The notes below the pieces were generated by a model that worked only from the letters and a program-made list of their open reading frames with translations, had not been told where the DNA came from and ran no database searches. From an uncultured Myxococcales bacterium (GTDB lineage: Bacteria; Myxococcota_A; Bradymonadia; UBA7976; UBA1532): DNA of 39,451 nt. The position numbers and the translations under genes were made by a program. The stretch is from NCBI GenBank assembly GCA_937902595.1, contig CALELH010000614.1, positions 1 to 39,451 on the forward strand, read 5' to 3'. This document shows positions 1-8,310 of this stretch, piece by piece (the stretch's first letter is position 1; each line of letters starts with the position of its first letter).

Positions 1-829
1 CGGGCAAACCACCGCCGACGACCTTGCCCAGACATGTCAGGTCAGGATCTACATCATAGAGCGCCTGAGCGCCGCCTTGAGCGACCCGAAAGCCAGTCAT
101 CACCTCATCAAAGATGAGAAGCGCGCCATGACGGCGAGGTATCTCAACCAGCGCCTTCAAGAAGTCATCCGACGGGGGAATGACCCCCATGTTTCCGCTC
201 ACAGGCTCGACGATTACGCATGAGAGCTTGTCACCATGCTCCTCGAAGAGACGCTCAAGAGCTGCGGCATCGTTGAACGGGAGCGTCCAGGTGTGCTGCG
301 CCAGAGACGCGGGAACGCCTGCGCTGTCCGGTACACCGAAGGTCGCGCCGCCGCTGCCAGCCTTCACCAAGAGGCTGTCTGCGTGACCGTGGTAACAGCC
401 TTCAAATTTCACGATCCCGTCACGGCCTGTCGCGCCGCGCGCTAGACGAATCGCGGACATGCAGGCCTCCGTCCCGCTGGACACCATCCGCATCATCTCG
501 ACGCTCGGATAGAAGTCACGTACGGCTCGAGCCATATCAACCTCCGCGGCTGATGGGGCGCCGAAGCTCATCCCCTTCGCCGCAGACTCACAGACCGCGG
601 CGACGACCTCAGGATGAGCGTGGCCCAAGATGGCCGGCCCCCAAGTACCTACGTAATCGATGTACGTGGTTCCATCTTCGTCGGTGATGTGAGCGCCGCT
701 CGCGCTCGCGATGAAGGGCGGATTTCCTCCGACAGAGCGAAACGCCCTGACGGGGCTGTTCACGCCCCCGGGCATCAGCCTCTCTGCGTCGATGAGAAGC
801 GCGTCACTTCGCTCGGTGTTACGGGTCAT
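1..829 (-). CDS. hemL: Glutamate-1-semialdehyde 2,1-aminomutase, C-terminus cut by window edge
   Basis: This gene is absent from the ORF track because it runs off the left edge; I read it from the reverse complement. The visible 276 residues start [18 protein letters not shown] and contain [21 protein letters not shown], the PLP-site motif [20 protein letters not shown] and [11 protein letters not shown]. They end at [10 protein letters not shown], whose Lys is the Schiff-base lysine. HemL converts glutamate-1-semialdehyde to 5-aminolevulinate in the C5 route of tetrapyrrole synthesis, in the cytoplasm with PLP. The ATG has a GGAG about 8 nt upstream. About 150 C-terminal residues of a normal ~430-aa enzyme should lie outside the window. 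It follows gyrA by 39 nt on the same strand, so the two may be cotranscribed. Confidence 0.95.
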   Translation of the reverse strand, partial: MTRNTERSDALLIDAERLMPGGVNSPVRAFRSVGGNPPFIASASGAHITDEDGTTYIDYVGTWGPAILGHAHPEVVAAVCESAAKGMSFGAPSAAEVDMARAVRDFYPSVEMMRMVSSGTEACMSAIRLARGATGRDGIVKFEGCYHGHADSLLVKAGSGGATFGVPDSAGVPASLAQHTWTLPFNDAAALERLFEEHGDKLSCVIVEPVSGNMGVIPPSDDFLKALVEIPRRHGALLIFDEVMTGFRVAQGGAQALYDVDPDLTCLGKVVGGGLP

Positions 830-868
830 GCGTCTTGCTCCAAATCGAGTCGGTTGGGTGGGAGGTTC

Positions 869-3475
869 TTACTCCTCTCCACCATCCTGTGGCTCCCCGG
901 CGTCATCAGAGCCAGCGGTCTCTTCAGCGGGTGCGGCGTCGACGCTGGCGCCCTCTTGGCCCTCACCCTCACCCTCTTCACCCTCTTCAAACTCTTCCTC
1001 TTCGCCGGCCGCATACCGCGCCAAACCAACGACTTGGTCGCCCTTATCCAAGTTGATCACTCGGACACCCTTGGTATTGCGGTTCGTCAGTCGAATCGTG
1101 TCGGCGAGGGCACGTATAATCACACCCCCGTTGGTGACGAGGAGATATTGGTCGGTCTCTTCCTCAACCTTGATCACTCCGATAACAGGTCCATTTCTCT
1201 CGTGAGTGTGGATATCCATGAGACCCTTACCACCACGACTCTGGGCAGACCCTGGGTTCTCGTCTGTTCGCCCGCGAAGATAGCCGTTCAGTACGGTCCG
1301 CTTGCCATATCCATTCTCGGTGACCGTCAGTAAGGTAACCGCGTCACCATCGGTCTCGTCACGATCGAAGGTGATGCAGCCAACGACCGCATCTTCACCT
1401 TGTAAGTTGATTCCTCTGACACCTGCGGTGTCACGACCCATGGACCGGACGTCGCTCTCTTGGAAGCGAATCGCCATACCATTTCGAGTCGACATGATGA
1501 TGTCGCTCTCACCCGTCGTCGACCGCACAGCGATGAGCCGATCGTCGTCATTGAGGTTGATCGCGATGATCCCCGTTGAACGGATGTTCGAGTAAGCCAT
1601 CAGGTTGGTCTTCTTTACCCGACCATTCGCCGTGGCGAAGAAGAGGTAATGACCCTCGGTGAACTCATCGACCGCGAGCACCATCGCGAGGCGCTCATCC
1701 TCGGCGAAGGGCAAGACATTAATAATCGGCTTACCTCGGGCGATGCGACTACCCTGCGGAAGATGGAAAACTTTGCGGCTGAACACGCGCCCCATATTCG
1801 TAAAGAAGAGCATCGTGCTGTGGGTAGAGGCCACAAACAGATGCTCGACGAAGTCCGTATCCTTCGTCGACATACCGCTCTTACCACGCCCACCTCTCCG
1901 TTGAGTGCGATACTCTGTGAGCAACACGCGCTTGACGTATCCCTCATTCGACACGGTGACGACCATATCCTCAACAGGGATGAGATCCTCAAGATCGAAG
2001 TCGCCTCTCGATTGAACGATGCCGGTTCTACGCTCGTCGCCATACTGATCACGAACGGCGATCAGCTCTTCTTCGATGACATTTAAGAGGAGCTCCTCAT
2101 CGTTCAAGATGGCGCGAAGCCGCGCGATCTCTGCCCGAATGGTCTCAAGCTCCGCGATGATCTCATCGCGCTCCATGCCCGTGAGACGGCGCAGGCGCAT
2201 CTCCAAGATGGCCGACGCTTGCCGCTCACTCAGAGAGAAGCGCGTTATGAGGCCGCTTCGGGCCTCCTCAGCGGTGGAGCTTCCGCGGATGATCTTGATG
2301 ACCTCGTCGATATTGTCCAAGGCGATCTTAAAGCCTTCGAGGATATGCGCTCGAGCCTCAGCCTTCTTCAGCTCGAAACGACATCTTCGAAGGGTCACAT
2401 CACGTCGGTGGTCGACAAAGTGAACCAGGATCTCTTTCAGGGAGAGTAGACGGGGCTCACCATGAACGATGGCGAGCATGTTGATCCCGAAGCTCGTCTG
2501 AAGGTTTGTCAGTTTATAGAGCTGATTAAGCACGATCTGCGCTTGCGCATCGCGCTTCAACTCGATAGCGATTCGCATACCCTGGCGGTCGCTCTCATCT
2601 CGAAGGTCACTGATGCCTTCTAGACGCTTGTCTCGAACGAGCTCGGCGATCTTCTCCAGAAGCTTCGCCTTATTGACTTGGTATGGCAGCTCGTTGACGA
2701 CGATCCGCTCACGATCAACGGTCATCTCTTCGATGTCGCACACGGCTCTGATACGGATCACACCGCGTCCCGTCGCATATGCGTCTAGGATGCCGGCGGT
2801 TCCATAAATCGTCGCCCCAGTAGGGAAGTCAGGCGCCGGGATAATCTCGAGCAGCTCGGAGAAGCCGATGGCGCGGTTTCGCATGACCGCGATGGCGCCG
2901 TTGACGACCTCACGTAGGTTGTGAGGTGGAATATTGGTTGCCATCCCCACCGCGATACCGGCGCTCCCGTTAACGAGGAGGTTAGGGATCCGCGTAGGCA
3001 TGACGAGCGGCTCTGAGGTCGTCTCATCATAGTTGGGCCCGAAGGCGACGGTGTCCTTCTCGAGGTCGGCCAGCAGCTCGTGGGCGATGCGCTGCATCCG
3101 CACCTCGGTGTACCGCATCGCAGCGGCCGGGTCGCCGTCGACGCTCCCGAAGTTGCCCTGGCCATCGACGAGGGGGTAACGCATGGAGAAGTCTTGGGCC
3201 ATACGAACGAGGGTGTCGTAAGCGGCCTGGTCACCATGAGGGTGATACTTACCGATACAGTCACCGACGATACGCGCCGACTTCTTGTACGAGCTGTTCC
3301 AATTATTCTTGAGGTCATGCATCGCGTACAACACTCGACGGTGGACAGGCTTAAGCCCATCGCGCACATCTGGCAGCGCACGGCCAATGATGACCGACAT
3401 GGCGTAGTCCAGGTAGGATACGCGCATCTCATCTTCAATATTTACGGGAACAGGTAGCTGAGTCGTCTCAGACAT
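869..3475 (-). CDS. gyrA: DNA gyrase subunit A
   Basis: This is the full-length 868-aa DNA-breakage/reunion subunit of gyrase, which introduces negative supercoils with GyrB. The N-terminal topoisomerase domain has the catalytic tyrosine Y122 in [11 protein letters not shown], and numbering matches E. coli exactly. The beta-pinwheel C-terminal domain carries the GyrA box [10 protein letters not shown] near residue 557, which marks gyrase rather than topoisomerase IV. The last ~45 residues are an acidic tail ([15 protein letters not shown]). In the quinolone-determining region the sequence is [11 protein letters not shown], so position 83 is Gln rather than the sensitive Ser, while D87 is kept. 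The ATG follows AGGGG at ~10 nt spacing; that AGGGG can pair with CCCT three bases later. gyrB is not in the window. Confidence 0.98.
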   Translation of the reverse strand: MSETTQLPVPVNIEDEMRVSYLDYAMSVIIGRALPDVRDGLKPVHRRVLYAMHDLKNNWNSSYKKSARIVGDCIGKYHPHGDQAAYDTLVRMAQDFSMRYPLVDGQGNFGSVDGDPAAAMRYTEVRMQRIAHELLADLEKDTVAFGPNYDETTSEPLVMPTRIPNLLVNGSAGIAVGMATNIPPHNLREVVNGAIAVMRNRAIGFSELLEIIPAPDFPTGATIYGTAGILDAYATGRGVIRIRAVCDIEEMTVDRERIVVNELPYQVNKAKLLEKIAELVRDKRLEGISDLRDESDRQGMRIAIELKRDAQAQIVLNQLYKLTNLQTSFGINMLAIVHGEPRLLSLKEILVHFVDHRRDVTLRRCRFELKKAEARAHILEGFKIALDNIDEVIKIIRGSSTAEEARSGLITRFSLSERQASAILEMRLRRLTGMERDEIIAELETIRAEIARLRAILNDEELLLNVIEEELIAVRDQYGDERRTGIVQSRGDFDLEDLIPVEDMVVTVSNEGYVKRVLLTEYRTQRRGGRGKSGMSTKDTDFVEHLFVASTHSTMLFFTNMGRVFSRKVFHLPQGSRIARGKPIINVLPFAEDERLAMVLAVDEFTEGHYLFFATANGRVKKTNLMAYSNIRSTGIIAINLNDDDRLIAVRSTTGESDIIMSTRNGMAIRFQESDVRSMGRDTAGVRGINLQGEDAVVGCITFDRDETDGDAVTLLTVTENGYGKRTVLNGYLRGRTDENPGSAQSRGGKGLMDIHTHERNGPVIGVIKVEEETDQYLLVTNGGVIIRALADTIRLTNRNTKGVRVINLDKGDQVVGLARYAAGEEEEFEEGEEGEGEGQEGASVDAAPAEETAGSDDAGEPQDGGEE

Positions 3476-3479
3476 GCGG

Positions 3480-3528
3480 AGGGTGCCCCTTTACACGAAT
3501 TGCTCTGGATCTCCGGACTTTCGCCGGA
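3480..3528 (-). promoter_or_regulatory. Structured gyrA leader with two small hairpins
   Basis: The predicted ~58-nt gyrA leader holds two inverted repeats. TCCGG and CCGGA (arms at 3512-3516 and 3524-3528, 7-nt loop) form a 5-bp stem. Nearer the start codon, AGGG-GCA-CCCT (3480-3490 on the complementary strand) would fold the only Shine-Dalgarno-like run into a 4-bp stem. Both are visible in sequence; any regulatory effect is inference. Confidence 0.35.
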
Positions 3529-3539
3529 TCGAATGAAGC

Positions 3540-3568
3540 CTTTTACTCTGAATGAGAGGAGATTGCAA
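3540..3568 (-). promoter_or_regulatory. Predicted sigma70-type promoter of gyrA
   Basis: Reading the minus strand, -35 TTGCAA (3563-3568), a 17-nt spacer and -10 TAAAAG (3540-3545) each match the consensus at 4 of 6 positions with ideal spacing. Transcription would start near 3533, giving a leader of about 58 nt before the gyrA ATG. The -35 hexamer ends exactly where the CG palindrome at 3569-3611 begins. Confidence 0.5.
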
Positions 3569-3611
3569 CGCGCGCGTTACGCGCGCGTATAATGCGCGCG
3601 TAACGCGCGCG
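3569..3611. repeat. 43-bp alternating-CG palindrome
   Basis: The arms are CGCGCGCGTTACGCGCGC (3569-3586) and its exact reverse complement GCGCGCGTAACGCGCGCG (3594-3611), with a 7-nt centre GTATAAT. Each arm is itself palindromic around a single T or A. The run is almost wholly alternating purine/pyrimidine, the classic sequence for Z-DNA and, with its symmetry, for cruciform extrusion. It lies 32 nt beyond the stop codon of the HD-GYP gene and directly against the -35 box of the predicted gyrA promoter. It lacks a following T-run on either strand, so it is not a standard intrinsic terminator. A structural or supercoiling-sensing role is inference. Confidence 0.75.
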
Positions 3612-3643
3612 AGGGACAAACAACCTATCTGTAGGGAGTCCCC

Positions 3644-5146
3644 TTATTGGGCGGCTGCAGGCCGGAGGCGTCCTGATGCTCTTGAGAACGCCTCGACGAC
3701 TTCCTGATCAAACTGAGGCCCAGCGCAGCGCCAAAGCTCACAGAAGGCCTCATCTTCGCTCATCGCAGGTCGATAGGCACGGTCGCTCGTCATCGCGTCG
3801 AAGGCATCAGCTACGGCGACGATCCGTGCGATCATAGGGATCTCGTCACCGGCCAGGCCGTTGGGATAACCGGAGCCATTCATCCGTTCATGATGCCCAG
3901 ACACCGCCGGGATGATCTCCTGAAAAAACGGGATGGGCTCTAACAGTTCTCGTCCAGTGACCGTGTGGAGTTTCATCCGCTCGTACTCTTCGTCCGTCAG
4001 TGGGCCAGGCTTATTTAGATCCTCTGTCCGGATGGCCAATTTGCCGATGTCATGAAGGCGGCCTGCCTGCGTGACGAGTTCGATCTGAACCTCAGTCATG
4101 CCCATTCCACGGGCGATCATGCCCGAAAACTCAGCGACGCGCTCGCTGTGGCCAGCGGTATATTCGTCCTTCTCTTCAAGAGCGACTATCAGCGTCTCGA
4201 TAGTGCTCCTAAAGGCTCGCTCGATCGTCTCAAAAAGTTGGCCGTTATGAACTGCCGTCGCCGCGCGGTCCGCGAGAATGGTCAGGAGCTTCCTGTCTCC
4301 CTCACTGAAGCCGTGCCCCTGCGTTCTCGTACCCACGAGCCAGCCAATGCTCTTCTGTCGTGACACCAACGGTGTAAGCAGGACCGAGGAGATCAGCTCG
4401 GTCTTGTCCGATCCGTGAAGGTAGCGAAAGACCGCAGATCCATCGGCCAGCGCGCCACCCGACGAACTCCGAGCGAGCTCAGTCAAGTCTCTCACCGTGA
4501 GCTGTGAACAGTTGCCGGCGTATGTGTTGGGTAACTGGACATCGGCGTCAGCCATCAGGATGCTGATCCCGTCCGCACCGATCTGATCAAGCGCCGTCGT
4601 CGCGAGCAATTGGAGCGCGGCCCCTACTTCGTCAAACTCCGGTAGTCGATCGGCGAGCCCATAGAGCGCCAAGGCTGATTTGAGTTCAAAGTTCTCGGTT
4701 CTGACGGCTTGCTGGGCCAGACCCCTCTCGATCAGCTTGACGACCTGTCCCACCTTGAAAGGTTTGCGGATATAGTCAAATGCACCGCGTCGCATGGTCT
4801 CTACGGCGAGGTCGACATCCGATGAGGAAGTGAGAGCGATGGACAAAATCCCAGGATGTTCGTTTCTCAAAGTCTCCATGAGGGCTTTGCCCCCCTCGAG
4901 ATCGATGTCGACGACGATTAACTTAACAGGCTCCGTCTCAATCCGTGCCAGCGCATCAGTGACGGACGACGCCCCACTCACGGATTGACCCGACATCGTC
5001 AGAAAGTCGACCACGAGGTCCCTGGTCGCACCTTCACCATCGACAATAAGCACCTGACTTGTGGGCACCGCTGAGAGCGGCGCCGCAACTTCAGGTACAC
5101 CTGCGATGGGCGCAGACGTAGCTTTTGGTCGGATGTTCGTATACAT
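3644..5146 (-). CDS. Response regulator, REC-GAF-HD-GYP (cyclic di-GMP phosphodiesterase type)
   Basis: This 500-aa cytoplasmic protein has three domains. Residues ~31-145 are a receiver domain with acidic D36/E38, likely phosphoacceptor D80 in LIVVD, a Thr in ALTSSSD and the conserved Lys in YIRKPFK. Residues ~165-310 look like a GAF domain (ADRAATAVHNGQLFETIERA at its end). Residues ~325-485 are an HD-GYP domain with TAGHSERV, LHDIGKLAIR and HHERMNGSGYPNGL, so the metal-binding HD and the GYP signature are intact. HD-GYP enzymes of this type degrade cyclic di-GMP. No cognate histidine kinase is adjacent. The ATG has no clear Shine-Dalgarno (CTTCCT just upstream). It may influence the exopolysaccharide genes further right, but that is speculation. 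Confidence 0.9.
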   Translation of the reverse strand: MYTNIRPKATSAPIAGVPEVAAPLSAVPTSQVLIVDGEGATRDLVVDFLTMSGQSVSGASSVTDALARIETEPVKLIVVDIDLEGGKALMETLRNEHPGILSIALTSSSDVDLAVETMRRGAFDYIRKPFKVGQVVKLIERGLAQQAVRTENFELKSALALYGLADRLPEFDEVGAALQLLATTALDQIGADGISILMADADVQLPNTYAGNCSQLTVRDLTELARSSSGGALADGSAVFRYLHGSDKTELISSVLLTPLVSRQKSIGWLVGTRTQGHGFSEGDRKLLTILADRAATAVHNGQLFETIERAFRSTIETLIVALEEKDEYTAGHSERVAEFSGMIARGMGMTEVQIELVTQAGRLHDIGKLAIRTEDLNKPGPLTDEEYERMKLHTVTGRELLEPIPFFQEIIPAVSGHHERMNGSGYPNGLAGDEIPMIARIVAVADAFDAMTSDRAYRPAMSEDEAFCELWRCAGPQFDQEVVEAFSRASGRLRPAAAQ

Positions 5147-5220
5147 AGGAAGATAATATACTACATAAACTTACATTATCCTTCATCTTTTTGGGACGCC
5201 TATATTCTCCAAGTATTTCA
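5147..5220 (-). promoter_or_regulatory. AT-rich upstream region of the HD-GYP gene
   Basis: This is the most AT-rich stretch noticed in the window. On the minus strand it offers GATAAT (5175-5180) and TATATT as -10-like hexamers, the latter ending 8 nt before the ATG, but no good -35 at the right distance. With no Shine-Dalgarno before the ATG, use of the proximal hexamer would give a leaderless or near-leaderless mRNA. The element itself is weakly supported. Confidence 0.3.
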
Positions 5221-5245
5221 GTAGATTAGAGAGTTGTTCCCCTGC

Positions 5246-5276
5246 AAAAAAACCACAATGCGAGAGATGCAGCGTG
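5246..5276 (-). terminator. Possible intrinsic terminator after rqcH
   Basis: Six nt past the rqcH stop codon, the minus strand can form an imperfect 8-position stem (CACGCTGC with GCATTGTG: one G-U, one mismatch, 7-nt loop), followed by one G and seven T. The stem is weak but position and T-run fit a rho-independent terminator. Confidence 0.4.
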
Positions 5277-5281
5277 AAGGG

Positions 5282-6670
5282 CTAACGGGTATATAGCCGA
5301 GTGATCCGAACATCGACCTTCGTGGGGGTGATCGTCTTGGCGCCAGCGATGGTCACTTGGCCCGGTGCTCCGCCTTTTATTGGTCTCAAGTGCTTGCGCA
5401 GCGTGTGACTCACGGGCACCGCCGACTCACCCCTCATCTTGCTGTTGTGCACAGCCAGGGCTGCTGCGTCCATGAGGGTCTCTGGGTGTGGTTCCTGGTC
5501 CCGTCGAGGACGTGGGACGATCACGTGCGCACCAGGACAATCACGGGCATGGAGCCAATGATCATTACCACGAGCGTGCCGGAAGGTGGTCTCATGATTG
5601 TCTCGTCCACCTCGACCAACCCAGATGCGCTCCCCTTTGACGCTGGTGAATTCAAAGTAGGGCTTACGGGGTTCCACCTTCCGCTTCCCACCCAGGGATT
5701 GCGTCTTCAATAGACCTAAGCTTATCAAGCCTGCCTGCAGCTCATCCATCGGAGGTTGGCGCTCTATAAGCGCCTCCAAACGGTCTCGCAGAGCGCTCAC
5801 CTCAGCCTGGCGAGCGCGCGCCCTTACAGCGCCATCCCTGGCCCTGCGATAGCGATGAAACAGCCGCTCTACGTTCCCGGGACCATCCAGGCTTGGATCG
5901 AGCTCAATCGTCACCTTGGGCATGGACTCATCAAACCAATCATCCACGATGACGTGATCGGCCTTAGGGCGCACGAGATGTAGCTGCCCCTTGAGAAGAT
6001 CTCCCATCTTTCTGAGTGAGTCAGCGCCCACGCACCGAGCGATGTCTTGACCTACGCGCGCTTCTAGACGGCCTAAGCGTTTTCGCGAACGAGTGATCAA
6101 CCGGGCGCGTTCGCGACGCTCTCCGAGCTCCACGGCTTGAGAGAGAAGGGCTCTATAGTGGGCTTCCACTGCGAGGGCCGTCTCGAACCGCACCTGCGCT
6201 GTAGTAAGGTCCTGCCCGAGGGGGTCAGCGGGCACATATTCAGCCCCTAGAGATAGGCCTGCCCGGGGTGGGCGAGCGCTCGCGACAACTCGACCTTGAG
6301 CATCGATGGCGTAGAGATTGGCTGTCTTGTTAAACAACTCGAGCGTTAAGCGCCCTTCACCCACCACCAGGTCTACGATGCGGTCGTTGGGCTGGATCGA
6401 AAAAACGGTGACCCGTCGCCCACGAGCGTGTCTGCGAACCCAGGCCCCGAGCGCTGTCGGAGCATCCAGCGTCTTAGTTTGCGTTTCCGCTTCCGCGAGT
6501 CTCTCTGCCTGAGGACGGACGGAGAGGATCAGGTGACTCGTCCGACCGGGTGTTCGAATCGTGAGACACAGCGTCTCACCGTCAGGCTGTCGAACCTTCT
6601 GAAGTTGCCCGTCTTGAACCCTCGGTTTCAGCTCAGCGACAACCTTGGCCAGCTCCGGCCAGGTCAACAT
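5282..6670 (-). CDS. rqcH: NFACT-family ribosome quality control factor RqcH
   Basis: The 462-aa protein is an NFACT/NEMF/FbpA-family member. These proteins bind split 60S/50S subunits with a stalled peptidyl-tRNA, and bacterial RqcH adds C-terminal alanine tails. The N-terminal NFACT-N domain has QPNDRIVDL with D96-R97 in the position of the D97-R98 pair needed for tRNA recruitment in B. subtilis RqcH. A helix-hairpin-helix and short coiled coil lie in the middle. The C-terminal NFACT-R domain (~345-460) has VGRGGRDNHETTFRHARGND, WLHARDCPGAHV and HLRPIKGGAPGQVT. The ORF track begins 90 codons upstream at a non-homologous start overlapping pepA. I chose the ATG at 6670 because GGAG lies 9 nt before it and family homology begins there. 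It is about 100 residues shorter than the B. subtilis protein, mainly in the coiled coil. Confidence 0.9.
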   Translation of the reverse strand: MLTWPELAKVVAELKPRVQDGQLQKVRQPDGETLCLTIRTPGRTSHLILSVRPQAERLAEAETQTKTLDAPTALGAWVRRHARGRRVTVFSIQPNDRIVDLVVGEGRLTLELFNKTANLYAIDAQGRVVASARPPRAGLSLGAEYVPADPLGQDLTTAQVRFETALAVEAHYRALLSQAVELGERRERARLITRSRKRLGRLEARVGQDIARCVGADSLRKMGDLLKGQLHLVRPKADHVIVDDWFDESMPKVTIELDPSLDGPGNVERLFHRYRRARDGAVRARARQAEVSALRDRLEALIERQPPMDELQAGLISLGLLKTQSLGGKRKVEPRKPYFEFTSVKGERIWVGRGGRDNHETTFRHARGNDHWLHARDCPGAHVIVPRPRRDQEPHPETLMDAAALAVHNSKMRGESAVPVSHTLRKHLRPIKGGAPGQVTIAGAKTITPTKVDVRITRLYTR

Positions 6671-6800
6671 AAAGACATCTCCATAACGACCTGAACGTTC
6701 GAAGAACGCATCGTGCGAGAACTCCTGATTAAAACTGCAAATTGCAGCGACGTTCTCGCGGTGATACAACCCCATCGATTCTGAAGCAAATGGAGATACC
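6671..6800. promoter_or_regulatory. Divergent rqcH/pepA control region with nested inverted repeats
   Basis: The 130-bp gap holds an 8-bp inverted repeat GCGAGAAC (6715-6722) / GTTCTCGC (6752-6759). Inside it is a perfect palindrome CTGCAAATTGCAG (6735-6747), and just outside is GAACGTTC (6693-6700). A weak pepA promoter can be read as -35 TTGCAG (6742-6747), 17 nt, -10 TACAAC (6765-6770), so the inner palindrome would overlap the -35. An operator for a dimeric repressor is a plausible inference. Confidence 0.4.
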
Positions 6801-8270
6801 ATGCAGCTATCACAATGGACCGGAGACATAACGACATTCGAGGGCGACGTCCTCGTGCTTGGCCGATTCGAAGACAGCCAAGCGTCATCAGCTGAGACAA
6901 GCGTAGACGAGGCGCTGGGGGGCGCGTTAACCGCCGCCACTCAACGACTATTATTCAAAGGCAAGCCACGCCAGACCGTCGCTGTAGATACCCTCGGCCG
7001 CCTCGGCGCTGGCCGAATTGTGTTGCTCGGCTTAGGTAAGGAAGAGCAGCTCGGCGTGTCGGGTCTACGTGACTTCGCCGCCCTGGCTGTCAACGCCGCT
7101 CTCAGCGGTCGCTACAAAAGCCTCGGCGTCATCGCGCCAACGTCGAACCCCAACGATGCGATGCAGTTGGCCCTTGGTGCCGAGCTCGGCACATATCGTT
7201 TCAATGACCTTCAGAATGAGCCCGAGGACGCACCGTACGCATCCATTGATGCGCTCACTCTGATCGGCACCGACGTGGGTGAGAGCGTGCTAGAGGCAGC
7301 CAACGCCATCGCCTCTTCTGTGAATCTGGCGCGAACCCTCACGAACGAGCCGGCCAATGTCTGCACCCCAGAACGCTTTGAAGCCCTCGCCCGAGAGATC
7401 TCGAGCGCACCAGGTTTCGAGCTGACTGTGCTCGATCGGGCAGAGATCATCGCTCGAGGTATGGGCGGTATTCAGGGCGTAAGTCGGGGAGCGACTCGCG
7501 AGCCCCGCTTCATTCATATGTCATACACGCCCACCTCAGGTGAGCCGGCCGCCGAGATCGCCCTCGTGGGCAAGGGGCTGACCTTCGACAGCGGCGGCTT
7601 GTCCATCAAGCCAGCCAAAGGGATGGAGGACATGTACATTGACATGGCCGGGGCCGCCGCGGTCTTCGGAGCCATGTCAATCGTCGCTCGACTACAGCCC
7701 AACGTCGCGGTCCACGGTATCGTCGGCGCGTGCGAGAACATGACCGGTCCCGACGCCTATCGGCCGAGTGATGTCTTGACGATGTACAGCGGCAAGACCG
7801 TCGAGGTCTTGAACACAGACGCTGAAGGAAGATTGGTCCTCGCAGACTGTCTGCACCACGCCGCGTCACTCAAGCCTGACTGCATCATCGACCTAGCGAC
7901 CCTCACGGGCGCTTGCGTCGTAGCACTCGGTCCCAACTATGCGGGCCTCTTCAGTGACAACGACGAGCTCGCTGAGCGTCTCTTGACGGCCGCAGAGGGT
8001 GCAGGGGAGTCTCTTTGGAGAATGCCTTTGGATCCCAAGCTGTGTGAGGCGCTTAACAGTAAGCGCGCCGACATCACGAACTTGGGTGGTCGCTACGGGG
8101 GCGCTATCACCGCTGCTCACTTCCTACATCACTTCAAGGGAGAGGGCCCCTGGGCGCACATGGACATCGCGGGGCCTGTACTCGCGGCCAAGGACGACGG
8201 CTATATTCGCGCCGGTGGCACAGGCTATGCGGTCATGACTCTCTGGTCATTTATCGAGTCCAACGGGTAA
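6801..8270 (+). CDS. pepA: Leucyl aminopeptidase, M17 family
   Basis: The 489-aa protein is a complete M17 metallo-aminopeptidase, which removes N-terminal residues from peptides in the cytoplasm as a hexamer with two metal ions. All catalytic residues of E. coli PepA are found at a constant offset of 12: metal ligands K258, D263, D281, D340 and E342, plus catalytic K270 and R344. They sit in GKGLTFDSGGLSIKP, MYIDMAG and the signature NTDAEGRL. The N-terminal macro-like domain spans ~1-165. The ATG has GGAG 5 nt upstream. In some bacteria PepA is also a DNA-binding architectural protein; nothing here shows whether that applies. It is divergent from rqcH. Confidence 0.96.
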   Translation: MQLSQWTGDITTFEGDVLVLGRFEDSQASSAETSVDEALGGALTAATQRLLFKGKPRQTVAVDTLGRLGAGRIVLLGLGKEEQLGVSGLRDFAALAVNAALSGRYKSLGVIAPTSNPNDAMQLALGAELGTYRFNDLQNEPEDAPYASIDALTLIGTDVGESVLEAANAIASSVNLARTLTNEPANVCTPERFEALAREISSAPGFELTVLDRAEIIARGMGGIQGVSRGATREPRFIHMSYTPTSGEPAAEIALVGKGLTFDSGGLSIKPAKGMEDMYIDMAGAAAVFGAMSIVARLQPNVAVHGIVGACENMTGPDAYRPSDVLTMYSGKTVEVLNTDAEGRLVLADCLHHAASLKPDCIIDLATLTGACVVALGPNYAGLFSDNDELAERLLTAAEGAGESLWRMPLDPKLCEALNSKRADITNLGGRYGGAITAAHFLHHFKGEGPWAHMDIAGPVLAAKDDGYIRAGGTGYAVMTLWSFIESNG

Positions 8271-8310
8271 GATTCTAGACTCTTGCATGTAAGCGTATGG
8301 TGCACTCTCC

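Noticed and set aside
614-1333. 239-aa plus-strand ORF (and the overlapping 711-1205 ORF)
   Set aside because: It lies antisense across the hemL start and gyrA end, both confirmed by strong family motifs. Its translation is low-complexity, as expected of a shadow frame.
1649-2086. 145-aa plus-strand ORF inside gyrA
   Set aside because: It is fully antisense to conserved gyrA sequence, with no recognisable motif and no ribosome-binding site.
3588-3593. TATAAT at the centre of the CG palindrome as a rightward -10 box
   Set aside because: The flanks are pure CG with no -35, and a rightward transcript would run antisense into the HD-GYP gene. The motif is probably just the palindrome's centre.
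3569-3611. CG palindrome as an intrinsic terminator of the HD-GYP gene
   Set aside because: The stem is strong but no T-run follows on either strand; the minus strand continues TTGCAATCTCC.
6671-6940. N-terminal 90-residue extension of rqcH given by the ORF track
   Set aside because: It overlaps the pepA start and has no family similarity. A GGAG-preceded ATG at 6670 marks the real start.
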